Below are positions 35,778 through 43,631 of a DNA stretch of 47,429 nt, in pieces. Position 1 is the first letter of the stretch. Each line of letters opens with the position of its first letter. The DNA lies in contig CAYVCG010000008.1 in NCBI GenBank assembly GCA_964449985.1, forward strand, positions 1-47,429. The letters run 5' to 3'. Under the pieces are notes generated by a model. It made no database searches, was not told the origin of the DNA, and saw nothing but the letters and a program-made list of their open reading frames with translations. The position numbers and the translations under genes are program-made. This DNA is from CAYVCG01 sp964449985 (GTDB lineage Bacteria; Bacillota; Clostridia; Lachnospirales; WRAX01).

Positions 35778-38024
35778 TCACACTTTGACAAGCTTTGACA
35801 AATGAGCCATAAACTTTTTATTTCCAACCGTCGGGAATGAAACCGTAACCTCATAATCAGCCCCTGCCGGAGTAATGTTGATGACCTCTCCAATACCATA
35901 TTTAATCTGTCGCACCTTATCCCCAACAGAAAAATCTGGCGCACCATCCTTTGGCGCCGGTATGTTTTGCGGAGACATATAGCTTTTGCCCCCAAATCCA
36001 TGAGGTTTGTTGCCGCTAGATATTTTTGCTCTAAACGTTCCAACGGCTGATTTGCTTTCATTTATTTCAAACTCATCTTCCATAATCACATCAACCTTTT
36101 TCTTACCAGTGGTATCAAAATATTCCGCCGGTATTTCCTTTAAAAAGCTGGAGGCGGCGTTATAAACGGTATGGCCATGCTGCATCCTTTGATTGGCCAT
36201 AGTCAAATAAAGTTTTTCTTTAGCGCGGGTTATACCAACGTAGCACAACCTGCGTTCTTCTTCAAGCTGCTTTATGTCTCCGGAAATAGTGCTTCTATAG
36301 CTTGGGAATATGCCTTCTTCAAAGCCGGAAATGAAAACCACAGGAAATTCCAGACCTTTAGAGCTATGCAAGGTCATCAAAACAACGCATTCGTCGCCTT
36401 CGACATAGCTGTCTATATCGGAAACCAATGCAACCTCTTCTAAAAACACAGACAAAAGCGGCGTTTCCGACTGTTTTTCAAACTCAGCAGCCTTTGCAAT
36501 AAGCTCGCTTATGTTTTCCAACCGTTCCTTTGATTCTTCTGAGTTTTCCGTTATCATTTCCAGTGTGTATCCTGTTTTTTCGAGCAGTTTATCCATAAGC
36601 TCAGTAACAGGGAGCTCGAAAGAAAGCTCTCTAAGCTTTTCCATCATATCAACAAAAGCTCTGACCTTTGCTGCCTTTGAGGGTGGGCTTATTATGCTTT
36701 CAACGTCCTTTAAGGCATCAAAAAAAGAAAGATCATTTTCCACAGCGTATTGTGATATTTTTTCGACCGTAGTGTCTCCTATTCCCCTTTTTGGCACGTT
36801 TATAATACGTTTTAACGCAACACTGTCATAAGGGTTATAAACGGAACGCAAATAGGCCAGAACATCCTTTATCTCCCGCCGCTCATAAAACCGTATGCCG
36901 CCGAAAAGCCTATATGGTATGCCTTTTCTTATCAGGCTATCCTCAAGAGCTCTGGATTGAGAATTCGTTCTATACAGTATGGCAAAATCGCTGTAGATTA
37001 TACCTTGCGCCTTTTTTTGAGAAATAACGTCTGTTATAAAATCCGCCTCGCCGACTTCACTGTCGGCCTTGTATGTGGTTATGCGCTCGCCCTCGGCAAG
37101 CTCCGTCCACAATTTTTTTGATTTTCTGTTTATATTATTGCTAATAACTGAGTTTGCGGCGTTAAGAATAATTTTTGTTGAACGATAGTTTTGCTCAAGC
37201 TTAATAACCTTTGCAGCAGGAAAGTCTTTTTCGAATTCCAGAATATTTCTTATGTTTGCGCCACGCCAGCCGTATATACTTTGATCATCATCGCCAACAA
37301 CGCATAAATTTTTGTATTTCTGGCTTAATAACCGCACAAGCGTATATTGCGCCGTATTTGTATCCTGATATTCATCAATCATTATGTACCTAAACCGTTC
37401 CTGATATGTATTCAAAACGTCTGAACGGGATAAAAACAGCTCAACAGTTTTAAATATAATATCGTCAAAATCCAGAGCATTGCTTTCTTTAAGCCTTTTC
37501 TGATACAATTTATAAGCTTTAGCGATAATACTCATGCGAAAATCGCCTTCGGTTTGCTTTTCATAAACAGCAGGCGTAACAAGCTCGTCCTTTAGCTTGC
37601 TTATTATACCCATAACGGTTCTTGGCGGAAACTGCTTGTCATTTATGTTTAATTCCTTTATAACAAGTTTAATAAGCCGTTCCGCGTCGTCTGCATCGTA
37701 TATCGTAAAGCTGTTGTCAAAATCTATTTTGGAAATCTCACGCCTTAAAATACGCACACAGCAAGCATGAAACGTGCTAACCCACACTCCGCTATTTTCC
37801 GAAACAAGCTTTTCGACCCTTTCCTTCATCTCTCTGGCCGCTTTGTTTGTAAAAGTTATAGCAATAATATTAAACGGGCTTACGCCCTTTTCAATCAAAT
37901 ATGCAATACGATGGGTCAAAACCCTTGTCTTTCCGGAACCAGCCCCGGCCAGAAGCAGCAAGGGCCCCTCCGTTGTTAAAACAGCTTCTTTTTGCATAGG
38001 GTTTAAACCACTAAATAAATCCAT
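35778..38024 (-). CDS. pcrA: ATP-dependent DNA helicase PcrA/UvrD type
   Basis: The 748-residue protein has the family length. The superfamily 1A helicase motifs are clear: Q-motif LNPMQKEAV, Walker A AGAGSGKT (26-33), Walker B DEYQDTN, motif III VGDDDQSIYGWRGA, motif IV EQNYRS, motif V TLHSSKGLEFP and motif VI LCYVGITRAKEKLY. The carboxyl end carries the Tudor-like RNA-polymerase-binding region (VGDKVRQIKYGIGEVI). PcrA unwinds DNA 3' to 5' in nucleotide excision repair, plasmid replication and the removal of R-loops and RecA. AAGGAG precedes the ATG. It lies 15 bases after the YerC-like regulator gene, an arrangement known from other Bacillota. Confidence 0.97.
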   Translation of the reverse strand: MDLFSGLNPMQKEAVLTTEGPLLLLAGAGSGKTRVLTHRIAYLIEKGVSPFNIIAITFTNKAAREMKERVEKLVSENSGVWVSTFHACCVRILRREISKIDFDNSFTIYDADDAERLIKLVIKELNINDKQFPPRTVMGIISKLKDELVTPAVYEKQTEGDFRMSIIAKAYKLYQKRLKESNALDFDDIIFKTVELFLSRSDVLNTYQERFRYIMIDEYQDTNTAQYTLVRLLSQKYKNLCVVGDDDQSIYGWRGANIRNILEFEKDFPAAKVIKLEQNYRSTKIILNAANSVISNNINRKSKKLWTELAEGERITTYKADSEVGEADFITDVISQKKAQGIIYSDFAILYRTNSQSRALEDSLIRKGIPYRLFGGIRFYERREIKDVLAYLRSVYNPYDSVALKRIINVPKRGIGDTTVEKISQYAVENDLSFFDALKDVESIISPPSKAAKVRAFVDMMEKLRELSFELPVTELMDKLLEKTGYTLEMITENSEESKERLENISELIAKAAEFEKQSETPLLSVFLEEVALVSDIDSYVEGDECVVLMTLHSSKGLEFPVVFISGFEEGIFPSYRSTISGDIKQLEEERRLCYVGITRAKEKLYLTMANQRMQHGHTVYNAASSFLKEIPAEYFDTTGKKKVDVIMEDEFEINESKSAVGTFRAKISSGNKPHGFGGKSYMSPQNIPAPKDGAPDFSVGDKVRQIKYGIGEVINITPAGADYEVTVSFPTVGNKKFMAHLSKLVKV

Positions 38025-38039
38025 AATAAAAAAATCTCC

Positions 38040-38330
38040 TTACTCGCCTTTTAATCTGTCAAACACTATTTTGTAACCGTCAGAACCATACACGAGCGAC
38101 CTGTTTATTCTGCTGATTGTTGCGGTGGATGCGCCTGTAGCTTCTCCGATTTCGGAATACGTTTTCCCTTCATTAAGCATTGCCGCTATAGAAACTCTCT
38201 GCGCAAAGGCCCTAAGCTCATGTATTGTACACACGTCATCAAAAAACGCATAACACTCTTCAAGCGTTTCAAGTTTAAGCACGCATTCAAACAGCATATC
38301 CATAGATTCGCTTTTTAACCTTTCGTTCAT
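38040..38330 (-). CDS. yerC: YerC/YecD family TrpR-related DNA-binding protein
   Basis: I take the ATG at 38330, eight bases after AAGGGTGG; a GTG at 38342 lies inside that ribosome binding site. The 96-residue protein is nearly all helical and carries a TrpR-type helix-turn-helix: YSEIGEATGASTATISRINRSLVYG near 60-85. The YerC/YecD family is TrpR-like but not tryptophan-regulated, and its targets are not well established. It is the first gene of a two-gene unit with pcrA. A promoter is visible at 38398-38426. Confidence 0.93.
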   Translation of the reverse strand: MNERLKSESMDMLFECVLKLETLEECYAFFDDVCTIHELRAFAQRVSIAAMLNEGKTYSEIGEATGASTATISRINRSLVYGSDGYKIVFDRLKGE

Positions 38331-38397
38331 AAATAATGCCACCCTTGTATTTTGTAAATGCTAGATTATTCAGCACTTACTTATTTTTATAGACATA

Positions 38398-38426
38398 ATT
38401 TTACCATTTTAGTTAATTAAAGTAAA
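38398..38426 (-). promoter_or_regulatory. Promoter of the yerC-pcrA unit
   Basis: TTTACT (38421-38426) and TAAAAT (38398-38403) are separated by 17 bases on the minus strand, about 68 bases before the yerC start. Confidence 0.65.
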
Positions 38427-38504
38427 CACAAATTTCCAAAATTAAATATACAAACCCAAGCCGCATTTTTTAGCATATTAATTTTTTCTAACTTAATTTG
38501 CATG

Positions 38505-38533
38505 TGTACATATATATGTGTTTGGTATATACT
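38505..38533 (+). promoter_or_regulatory. Promoter of the small Cys-pair protein gene
   Basis: TGTACA (38505-38510) and TATACT (38528-38533) are 17 bases apart on the plus strand. The spacer includes part of a perfect ACATATATATGT palindrome (38508-38519), which overlaps the -35 and could be an operator. Confidence 0.55.
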
Positions 38534-38587
38534 AAATCAAAATAATAAATCAATAGCAAGATGAGTGCGCAAGGGGGATTAGGCAAA

Positions 38588-38824
38588 ATGAAGGTTTTAA
38601 AGGGCTATTTCATAAAAAAGCAAAAAGCAGTTAACATATATTGCAACAAATGCTCCAAAGAAATTCCGAAAAAAGATAAAACACATTTTTCCGATTTTCT
38701 TGAAATAAACAAGCAATGGGGGTATTTCTCCGATTCTGATGGAGAAACACACAGCTTCGACATTTGCCAGGATTGTTATAACGAATTTATCTCTAGTTTT
38801 AAAATACCTATTGATAAGACTTAA
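38588..38824 (+). CDS. Small protein with two CxxC pairs
   Basis: I use the ATG at 38588, preceded by AAGGGGG, giving 78 residues; an in-frame ATG at 38561 would place that Shine-Dalgarno inside the gene. The protein has CNKC near residues 16-19 and CQDC near 60-63, which should bind one zinc ion, and a conserved-looking core (QWGYFSDSDGETHSFDICQD is the key region). Similar short zinc-binding proteins are common and uncharacterised in Clostridia. It has its own promoter and is one of the two plus-strand genes. No function is assigned. Confidence 0.82.
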   Translation: MKVLKGYFIKKQKAVNIYCNKCSKEIPKKDKTHFSDFLEINKQWGYFSDSDGETHSFDICQDCYNEFISSFKIPIDKT

Positions 38825-38837
38825 AGGCAATAATATT

Positions 38838-38918
38838 ATCCCTTTTATTTTAAAGGGATATACATAAATAAGCGCATTTGAAAACCATAGGCAACCAATG
38901 ATTGATTTCCAAATGCGC
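38838..38918. terminator. Convergent hairpins between the Cys-pair and isomerase genes
   Basis: ATCCCTTT/AAAGGGAT (38838-38859) is a compact stem just after the plus-strand stop. GCGCATTTG/CAAATGCGC (38872-38918) is a 9-bp inverted repeat with a 29-base loop just after the minus-strand stop. Both lie between convergent genes; T-runs are weak. Confidence 0.5.
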
Positions 38919-38932
38919 ATTAATTAGTTTTA

Positions 38933-39721
38933 TTATACAGCGCTCAAAAAATGCGGCAAAACGATGCCCGGTTCCTCAAGATTCATATTCCAACGTTTTA
39001 CCCACTCCAAAACCGCAAAGCCATCATATCCGTTTGATTTAAGCAGCTCTAAAGCCTCAGCCACAGGAACGTCCCCATAACCAATCATCTTATAAATAGT
39101 CTTATCATCACTCATAACAGAATCTTTAACATGAACATGCTTAATATATTTTGACAAATTTTTGTATGTGTGTTCCACACTTTCGTCAAAGTATCTATAG
39201 GGATGATGTATATCCCACAAAACGCCTAAAGAAGGATGATTAATCCTTTCACATAATTGTTTTAGCTTTAACGAATCAGCATAAACACCATTGGTCTCAA
39301 TTAATAAAGTTATACCTTCCGATTCCGCAAGCGGGAGCAATTCCTTCAAACTTTTTTCGACAGCCTCTTCATCAACATGCCCCGGAGCCGGATCCCTATC
39401 CCCAAGCACACGGATAAACGGTGTATTAAGACAAACCGCAAGCTTTATATAATCCATAACCTCATTTTTGGCTGCATCTGCAAGAGAGCTATCGAAAAGG
39501 AATGCACCGGAAGCAAGACATGGAATCGAAAGACCAAGACGTTGAAGCGTTGATTTAAGCCGAGAAATATTTTCATTAGAAAAAATATTTATTTTAGGCA
39601 AATAAATTTCTTTTCCAACACCCCTTAGCTCTATACCGTCAAACCCAAGATCCGACGCAGCGGTAGTTATATCATCCCAAGACCATTCCGGACAGCCTAC
39701 TGTAGAAAAACCATATTTCAT
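38933..39721 (-). CDS. Sugar phosphate isomerase/epimerase-like TIM-barrel protein
   Basis: The 262-residue protein matches the xylose-isomerase-like / AP-endonuclease-2 TIM-barrel family. Visible metal-site segments are GFDGIELRGVG near the amino end, LLIETNG (Glu), GVLWDIHHPY (Asp, His), KHVHVKD (His) and AVLEWVKRWN (Glu) near the end. The family includes myo-inosose dehydratases, hydroxypyruvate isomerases and sugar epimerases; the substrate cannot be told from sequence here. It starts 21 bases after the acyl-CoA ligase gene and is probably cotranscribed, an unusual pairing with no obvious pathway link. Confidence 0.9.
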   Translation of the reverse strand: MKYGFSTVGCPEWSWDDITTAASDLGFDGIELRGVGKEIYLPKINIFSNENISRLKSTLQRLGLSIPCLASGAFLFDSSLADAAKNEVMDYIKLAVCLNTPFIRVLGDRDPAPGHVDEEAVEKSLKELLPLAESEGITLLIETNGVYADSLKLKQLCERINHPSLGVLWDIHHPYRYFDESVEHTYKNLSKYIKHVHVKDSVMSDDKTIYKMIGYGDVPVAEALELLKSNGYDGFAVLEWVKRWNMNLEEPGIVLPHFLSAV

Positions 39722-39742
39722 AAAACATCGCCCTCCTTTTCA

Positions 39743-41392
39743 CTATTCATTATCGGAAACAAGATTCAAACGTTGGGCAGCCTCCTCACGAAGCTTATAC
39801 TTTTGTATTTTGCCACTGGCCGTCATCGGGAATTCCGACATGAATAATATATATTTAGGAACTTTATGCCTCGCAAGATTATCCCGAACGTAGTCTTTCA
39901 GCTCGTCTTCCGTAATCGCTTCATCTTTCCTGAGAACAACGCAGGCACAAACCTCTTCACCGTATTGTTTGCTTGGAACACCAACAACCTGAACATCAAG
40001 CACCTTAGGGTTGGTATATAAAAATTCCTCGATTTCCTTTGGATATATATTTTCTCCGCCCCTAATAATCATATCCTTTATTCGGCCTGTTATTCTGTAA
40101 TATCCTTCTTCGTCCTTTGTTGCCAAATCCCCGCTATGCAGCCATCCATCCACTATAACCTGCGCTGTTGCTTCAGGCATATTATAATAACCTTTCATAA
40201 CGTTAAATCCTTTAACAACAAACTCTCCAGGAACGTTTGGCGGACATTCTTCACCTGTTTCCGGGTCAATAACCTTGCATTCCATAAACGGCAAAGTTCG
40301 ACCTACAGTCGAAACCCTACACTCGATCGTATCATCCGTTGTTGTTTGCGTACAAACAGGAGATGCTTCCGTAAGGCCGTATGCTATTGTGATTTCACGC
40401 ATATTCATTTGATCAACCGTTTGCTGCATAACCTTTATCGGGCATGGAGAGCCAGCCATTATGCCCGTGCGCAGCGTACTGAAATCATATTCTTTAAAAT
40501 CAGGATGTTCCAACATAGCTATAAACATAGTCGGAACGCCATGAACAGCAGTACATCGTTCTTCCTGAATAGTTTTCATAACAACGAGCGGGTTGAAATG
40601 CTCTACAGGTACAATAGTCGTTGCATGAGTAAACGCTGCCATAATTCCAAGGACGCATCCAAAGCAATGGAAAAACGGAACAGGGATACACAGCTTATCT
40701 TTCTCAGAAAACTTCATGCATTCCCCAATAAAAAATCCGTCATTTACGATGTTGTAATGCGTTAGCATAACACCTTTCGGAAATCCTGTCGTTCCGGAGG
40801 TATACTGCATATTAACAACGTCGTGTATGTCCGTAGCTTTTTGCGCCGCTATGAGTTCCTCATCTGATATATTCTTTGCCGATTCATATAAATCGCACCA
40901 GTTAATAATGCCGTCCAGATTGCCGTTGTTAATATGTATTATATTTTTAAGGCAAGGTAATTTTTTTGACGTCCATTCCCCAGGCTTAGAACCTTTAAGC
41001 TCCGGAACAAGCTCATTAATAATCCCAACATAATCAGAATCTTTAAAACCGCTCATAAGAACAAGCGTGCTTGTATCAGATTGGCGAAGCAAGTATTCAG
41101 CCTCAAATATTTTATAATTAGTATTGACCGTTACCATAACTGCTCCGATTTTAGCTGTGGCAAACATTGTTATGACCCATTCCGGGTAGTTCGTCGCCCA
41201 AACAGAAACATGATCGCCTTTTTTAATGCCGATACTTAAAAACCCTTTAGCAGTTTCGTTCACCAAATCCCTAAACTGGGAATATGTCAGGCGAAAAGGG
41301 CGGTCGTTGTATATAACACAATCGTTGTCGGGAAAGCGATCTGCCATTTCATCCAACAAGCCACCTAAAGTAATTTCCCAAAGTTTTTCCAT
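39743..41392 (-). CDS. AMP-binding acyl-CoA ligase
   Basis: I choose the ATG at 41392, preceded by GGAGG five bases upstream, giving 549 residues. The adenylation signature YTSGTTGFPKG lies at about 197-207, followed by the ITIAYGLTEASP segment, the GWLHSGDLATKDEEGYY hinge region and the carboxyl catalytic Lys in TASGKIQKYK. Such ligases activate a carboxylic acid as acyl-AMP and transfer it to CoA. The overall pattern is that of medium- to long-chain fatty acyl-CoA synthetases (FadD/FadK-like); the exact chain length is not predictable. A near-consensus promoter lies at 41430-41458. Confidence 0.93.
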   Translation of the reverse strand: MEKLWEITLGGLLDEMADRFPDNDCVIYNDRPFRLTYSQFRDLVNETAKGFLSIGIKKGDHVSVWATNYPEWVITMFATAKIGAVMVTVNTNYKIFEAEYLLRQSDTSTLVLMSGFKDSDYVGIINELVPELKGSKPGEWTSKKLPCLKNIIHINNGNLDGIINWCDLYESAKNISDEELIAAQKATDIHDVVNMQYTSGTTGFPKGVMLTHYNIVNDGFFIGECMKFSEKDKLCIPVPFFHCFGCVLGIMAAFTHATTIVPVEHFNPLVVMKTIQEERCTAVHGVPTMFIAMLEHPDFKEYDFSTLRTGIMAGSPCPIKVMQQTVDQMNMREITIAYGLTEASPVCTQTTTDDTIECRVSTVGRTLPFMECKVIDPETGEECPPNVPGEFVVKGFNVMKGYYNMPEATAQVIVDGWLHSGDLATKDEEGYYRITGRIKDMIIRGGENIYPKEIEEFLYTNPKVLDVQVVGVPSKQYGEEVCACVVLRKDEAITEDELKDYVRDNLARHKVPKYILFMSEFPMTASGKIQKYKLREEAAQRLNLVSDNE

Positions 41393-41429
41393 AAAAACCT
41401 CCATATCTAATAAGAACATTTATTATCAT

Positions 41430-41458
41430 AATATACATTAGTTTTAATTATCAGTCAA
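41430..41458 (-). promoter_or_regulatory. Promoter of the acyl-CoA ligase / isomerase unit
   Basis: TTGACT (41453-41458) and TATATT (41430-41435) are 17 bases apart on the minus strand, about 38 bases before the ATG at 41392. Confidence 0.8.
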
Positions 41459-41477
41459 GTATCACTTAAAATTTGCA

Positions 41478-41515
41478 CAAAAAAACAAGGTTTTCCATAT
41501 GGAAAACCTTGTTTT
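41478..41515 (-). terminator. Strong intrinsic terminator of the Ig-like secreted protein gene
   Basis: A perfect 34-base palindrome (41482-41515) centred on CCATATGG forms a stem of up to 15 bp, flanked by T-runs on both strands. It follows the stop at 41538 by about 22 bases and separates it from the acyl-CoA ligase promoter. Confidence 0.92.
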
Positions 41516-41537
41516 CGTCATTATTCTTTTTAATGAA

Positions 41538-42434
41538 TTACGGATTAACCCTCATAGTGAAGGAAGCTTTTGCAGGAGTGCCATCCGGATGAGCTGGATA
41601 TGTTGCTGTAATAACAGATACGCCTGCTTTAACAGCGACATAACGGTCAGCACCAACTATTTTAACTACGGATTCGTTAGAAGATGTCCATACTGGTTGA
41701 GCGTTTGCTCCTGTAGGAGTTGGAGTTCCTGTTGCACCTAAAGCACCAGTTGAACCAGCTTTAACGGAATATAAACCATTTGCAGCTGATGCATTGAATG
41801 TTATCTTTGCAGTTTCTGCATATACAGCAAGACCTGGGTCTCCATCAGAAGAGCCTGGAAGTGTAAAGGAATATTCTACTCCGTTAACTAAAACAGTAAG
41901 AACATCTCCAACTTTCCAGTTGGACATTGCATTTTTCTCATAAGTAAATGAATAATCTTCAAGAGCATTAACAACTGTTGAGAACTGAACTTTATCTCCG
42001 ACTGACGCTTCAATTGCAATTTCGCTACTTGCTTCAAAGTTTATACCGGAAATAATAAGTTTTTGAGCTGCGGAATTAAAGCTAATATTAACTACAGGCT
42101 CAAAAGAAATAGTTTCTTCATATTGTGCGCCGTTAAGGAGGATGATAATTTTATCCTTATGATTCCAGTCAATTCTGGAAGGATATGTAAACGCAACAAC
42201 TCCGTCAGCGTCAGCCGTATATTGATCTAAATAATCAACGGCATCAAAATCAACCGCATTAATAAATGCTACTAATGAAACTTCCTCGCTTGCTTCAAAC
42301 CCGTCGGCCGAAACAGATACGGTATTTTCATTAACGTTATAAGTAATCATGGGTTCTGCTGCCAAAGCAGTAAAACAAAATACTTGAAGCATAAGAACTA
42401 ATGACAATAAAGAAGCAAAAATTTGTTTTTTCAT
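41538..42434 (-). CDS. Secreted Ig-like (bacterial Ig group 2) protein
   Basis: The 298-residue protein has a signal peptide (MKKQIFASLL..., cleavage near ALAA at about 26). Residues about 30-205 comprise two similar beta modules (VSVSADGFEASEEVSLVAF and LIISGINFEASSEIAIEAS) each ending in a D.. ..VLLNGA/VLVNGVEY strand. Residues about 215-298 form a Big2-like domain (PVWTSSNESVVKIV...VKAGVSVITATYP). No SLH or sortase motif is visible, so it may be released or held by other contacts. The gene is flanked by a strong terminator and preceded by a transcript leader of about 460 nt with extensive pairing. The weak GGCGAGGAAAT sequence precedes the ATG. Confidence 0.9.
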   Translation of the reverse strand: MKKQIFASLLSLVLMLQVFCFTALAAEPMITYNVNENTVSVSADGFEASEEVSLVAFINAVDFDAVDYLDQYTADADGVVAFTYPSRIDWNHKDKIIILLNGAQYEETISFEPVVNISFNSAAQKLIISGINFEASSEIAIEASVGDKVQFSTVVNALEDYSFTYEKNAMSNWKVGDVLTVLVNGVEYSFTLPGSSDGDPGLAVYAETAKITFNASAANGLYSVKAGSTGALGATGTPTPTGANAQPVWTSSNESVVKIVGADRYVAVKAGVSVITATYPAHPDGTPAKASFTMRVNP

Positions 42435-42893
42435 TTTATTTCCTCGCCTTCTTCAAAAAATTGGATTTTTTTGTGTGCACAAAAAACTTCAGTTTTAAAA
42501 TAATGGTTTAATTAGCTTAATGCTTACATTAAACACGTTAACAACTTTCCTAATTAATGAATCGCCTCCTTAAATTGTCACTACAAAAAAAATTTTATTC
42601 ATTGTAGCAACTAATAACTCAACAATCCGAACGCCCAACGATAACACTAATCATCTAATAGTGGGCATTCTTTAACAAGAAAGCTGCTACTAAGCCGTCA
42701 TTTGATCACTTTTGCCTTGCGGCAAAACAACATGGCAAACCAGAAAATGCAATGTTTTGAAAAAATGCACTAAACGGGGGACTTAGCGCATATTATCAAA
42801 AAAACGTTGAAATCCTGACTTGCTATCAAACGACAGCTCAAAATGTTAATACGTCTAGCAAAAAACATGGTGTTATATAGGGGAACCCCCCTT
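42435..42893 (-). ncRNA. Long structured 5' leader or independent small RNA
   Basis: Between the promoter at 42902-42931 and the ATG at 42434 lie about 460 bases with no gene but several hairpins on the minus-strand transcript. One is TTTTGCC-GCAA-GGCAAAA with a GNRA loop (42710-42727). One is GCGCTAA/TTAGTGC with a CCCCC loop (42767-42789) that could pair with the GGGGGG at the 5' end (42886-42891). A third is GAATGCCCA/TGGGCGTTC with an inner CACTA/TAGTG (42629-42670). The second and third use G-U pairs that would be A-C mismatches on the other strand, and the GNRA loop exists only on this strand. I match it to no known riboswitch class. Confidence 0.5.
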
Positions 42894-42901
42894 TTGTATA
42901 T

Positions 42902-42931
42902 ATAATACCATACATTAATATGATTAATCAA
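42902..42931 (-). promoter_or_regulatory. Promoter of the structured leader / Ig-like protein gene
   Basis: TTGATT (42926-42931) and TATTAT (42902-42907) are 18 bases apart on the minus strand. The predicted start lies just before a GGGGGG tract. Confidence 0.6.
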
Positions 42932-43001
42932 GTATTATTTAAAAAAATATATTAAATTTTTTGTGTTTACTTTAAAAAATAGTACAATTTGCTTATAAAA
43001 T

Positions 43002-43027
43002 AAAAAAAGAGCGGTAAAAAACCGCCC
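43002..43027 (-). terminator. Intrinsic terminator of the rubrerythrin gene
   Basis: GGGCGGT and ACCGCTC pair around a five-T loop and are followed by seven T on the minus strand, seven bases past the stop at 43034. Confidence 0.92.
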
Positions 43028-43033
43028 AAAATT

Positions 43034-43573
43034 CTAATAATTTTCCACTTTTATCTCAAAATGAGCCTGTGAATGGCCACAAACTGGACAAACCTTAATA
43101 GCCTTATCACCCACATGAACATGCCCACATATTTTGCATACCCATGCCTCGCTTTGATCTTTTTTAAAGACCTTGTCATTGTTGATATTATCTAAAAGCT
43201 TATTAAATCGCTCTTCATGAGTCTTTTCTATTTTACCTACAGCTTCAAACAGAAAAGCAATCTTGTCGAACCCTTCTTCCTTTGCCTGCCTTGCAAATTC
43301 CTCATACATTTTTGTCCACTCAAAGTTCTCACCTTCAGCTGCATCTTTTAGGTTAATTTCAGTATCAGGAATATGCCCGTCTTTAACAAGCTTGAACCAA
43401 ATTTTCGCATGTTGCATTTCATTATATGCAGTTTCCTCAAAGATATCGGCTATTTGCTCATAGCCATCCTTTCTGGCTTGTTTTGCATAATAAGTATATT
43501 TGTTTCTAGCCTGAGATTCACCCGCAAAAGCTGCCAATAAATTCGCCTCGGTCTTGCTACCTTTTAAATTCAT
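43034..43573 (-). CDS. rbr: Rubrerythrin
   Basis: The 179-residue protein has the standard size and two-domain build: a ferritin-like di-iron helical domain (AFAGESQARNKYTYYA, then EETAYNEMQHAKIW and FLFEAVGKIEKTHEERF supply the Glu and His ligands) and a carboxyl rubredoxin-like FeS4 site (CKIC...CPVC). Rubrerythrin reduces hydrogen peroxide in the cytoplasm of anaerobes. GAGGAGG precedes the ATG. It begins 58 bases after accA with no terminator and no clear promoter between, so it may be the last gene of the acc operon; the terminator at 43002-43027 ends the unit. Confidence 0.97.
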   Translation of the reverse strand: MNLKGSKTEANLLAAFAGESQARNKYTYYAKQARKDGYEQIADIFEETAYNEMQHAKIWFKLVKDGHIPDTEINLKDAAEGENFEWTKMYEEFARQAKEEGFDKIAFLFEAVGKIEKTHEERFNKLLDNINNDKVFKKDQSEAWVCKICGHVHVGDKAIKVCPVCGHSQAHFEIKVENY

Positions 43574-43631
43574 AAAAAACCTCCTCGTTCGTTATGTTGA
43601 TTGTTTTTTAAAAGCATATTGCATTAAAGCA

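Noticed and set aside
40136..40765. Plus-strand frame of 209 codons inside the acyl-CoA ligase gene
   Set aside because: It is a shadow of a clear AMP-binding enzyme and shows no recognisable protein features.
42710..42745. Cyclic-di-GMP riboswitch suggested by GGCAAACC on the plus strand
   Set aside because: The match is on the strand opposite to the transcript, and the other conserved parts of the GEMM consensus are absent.
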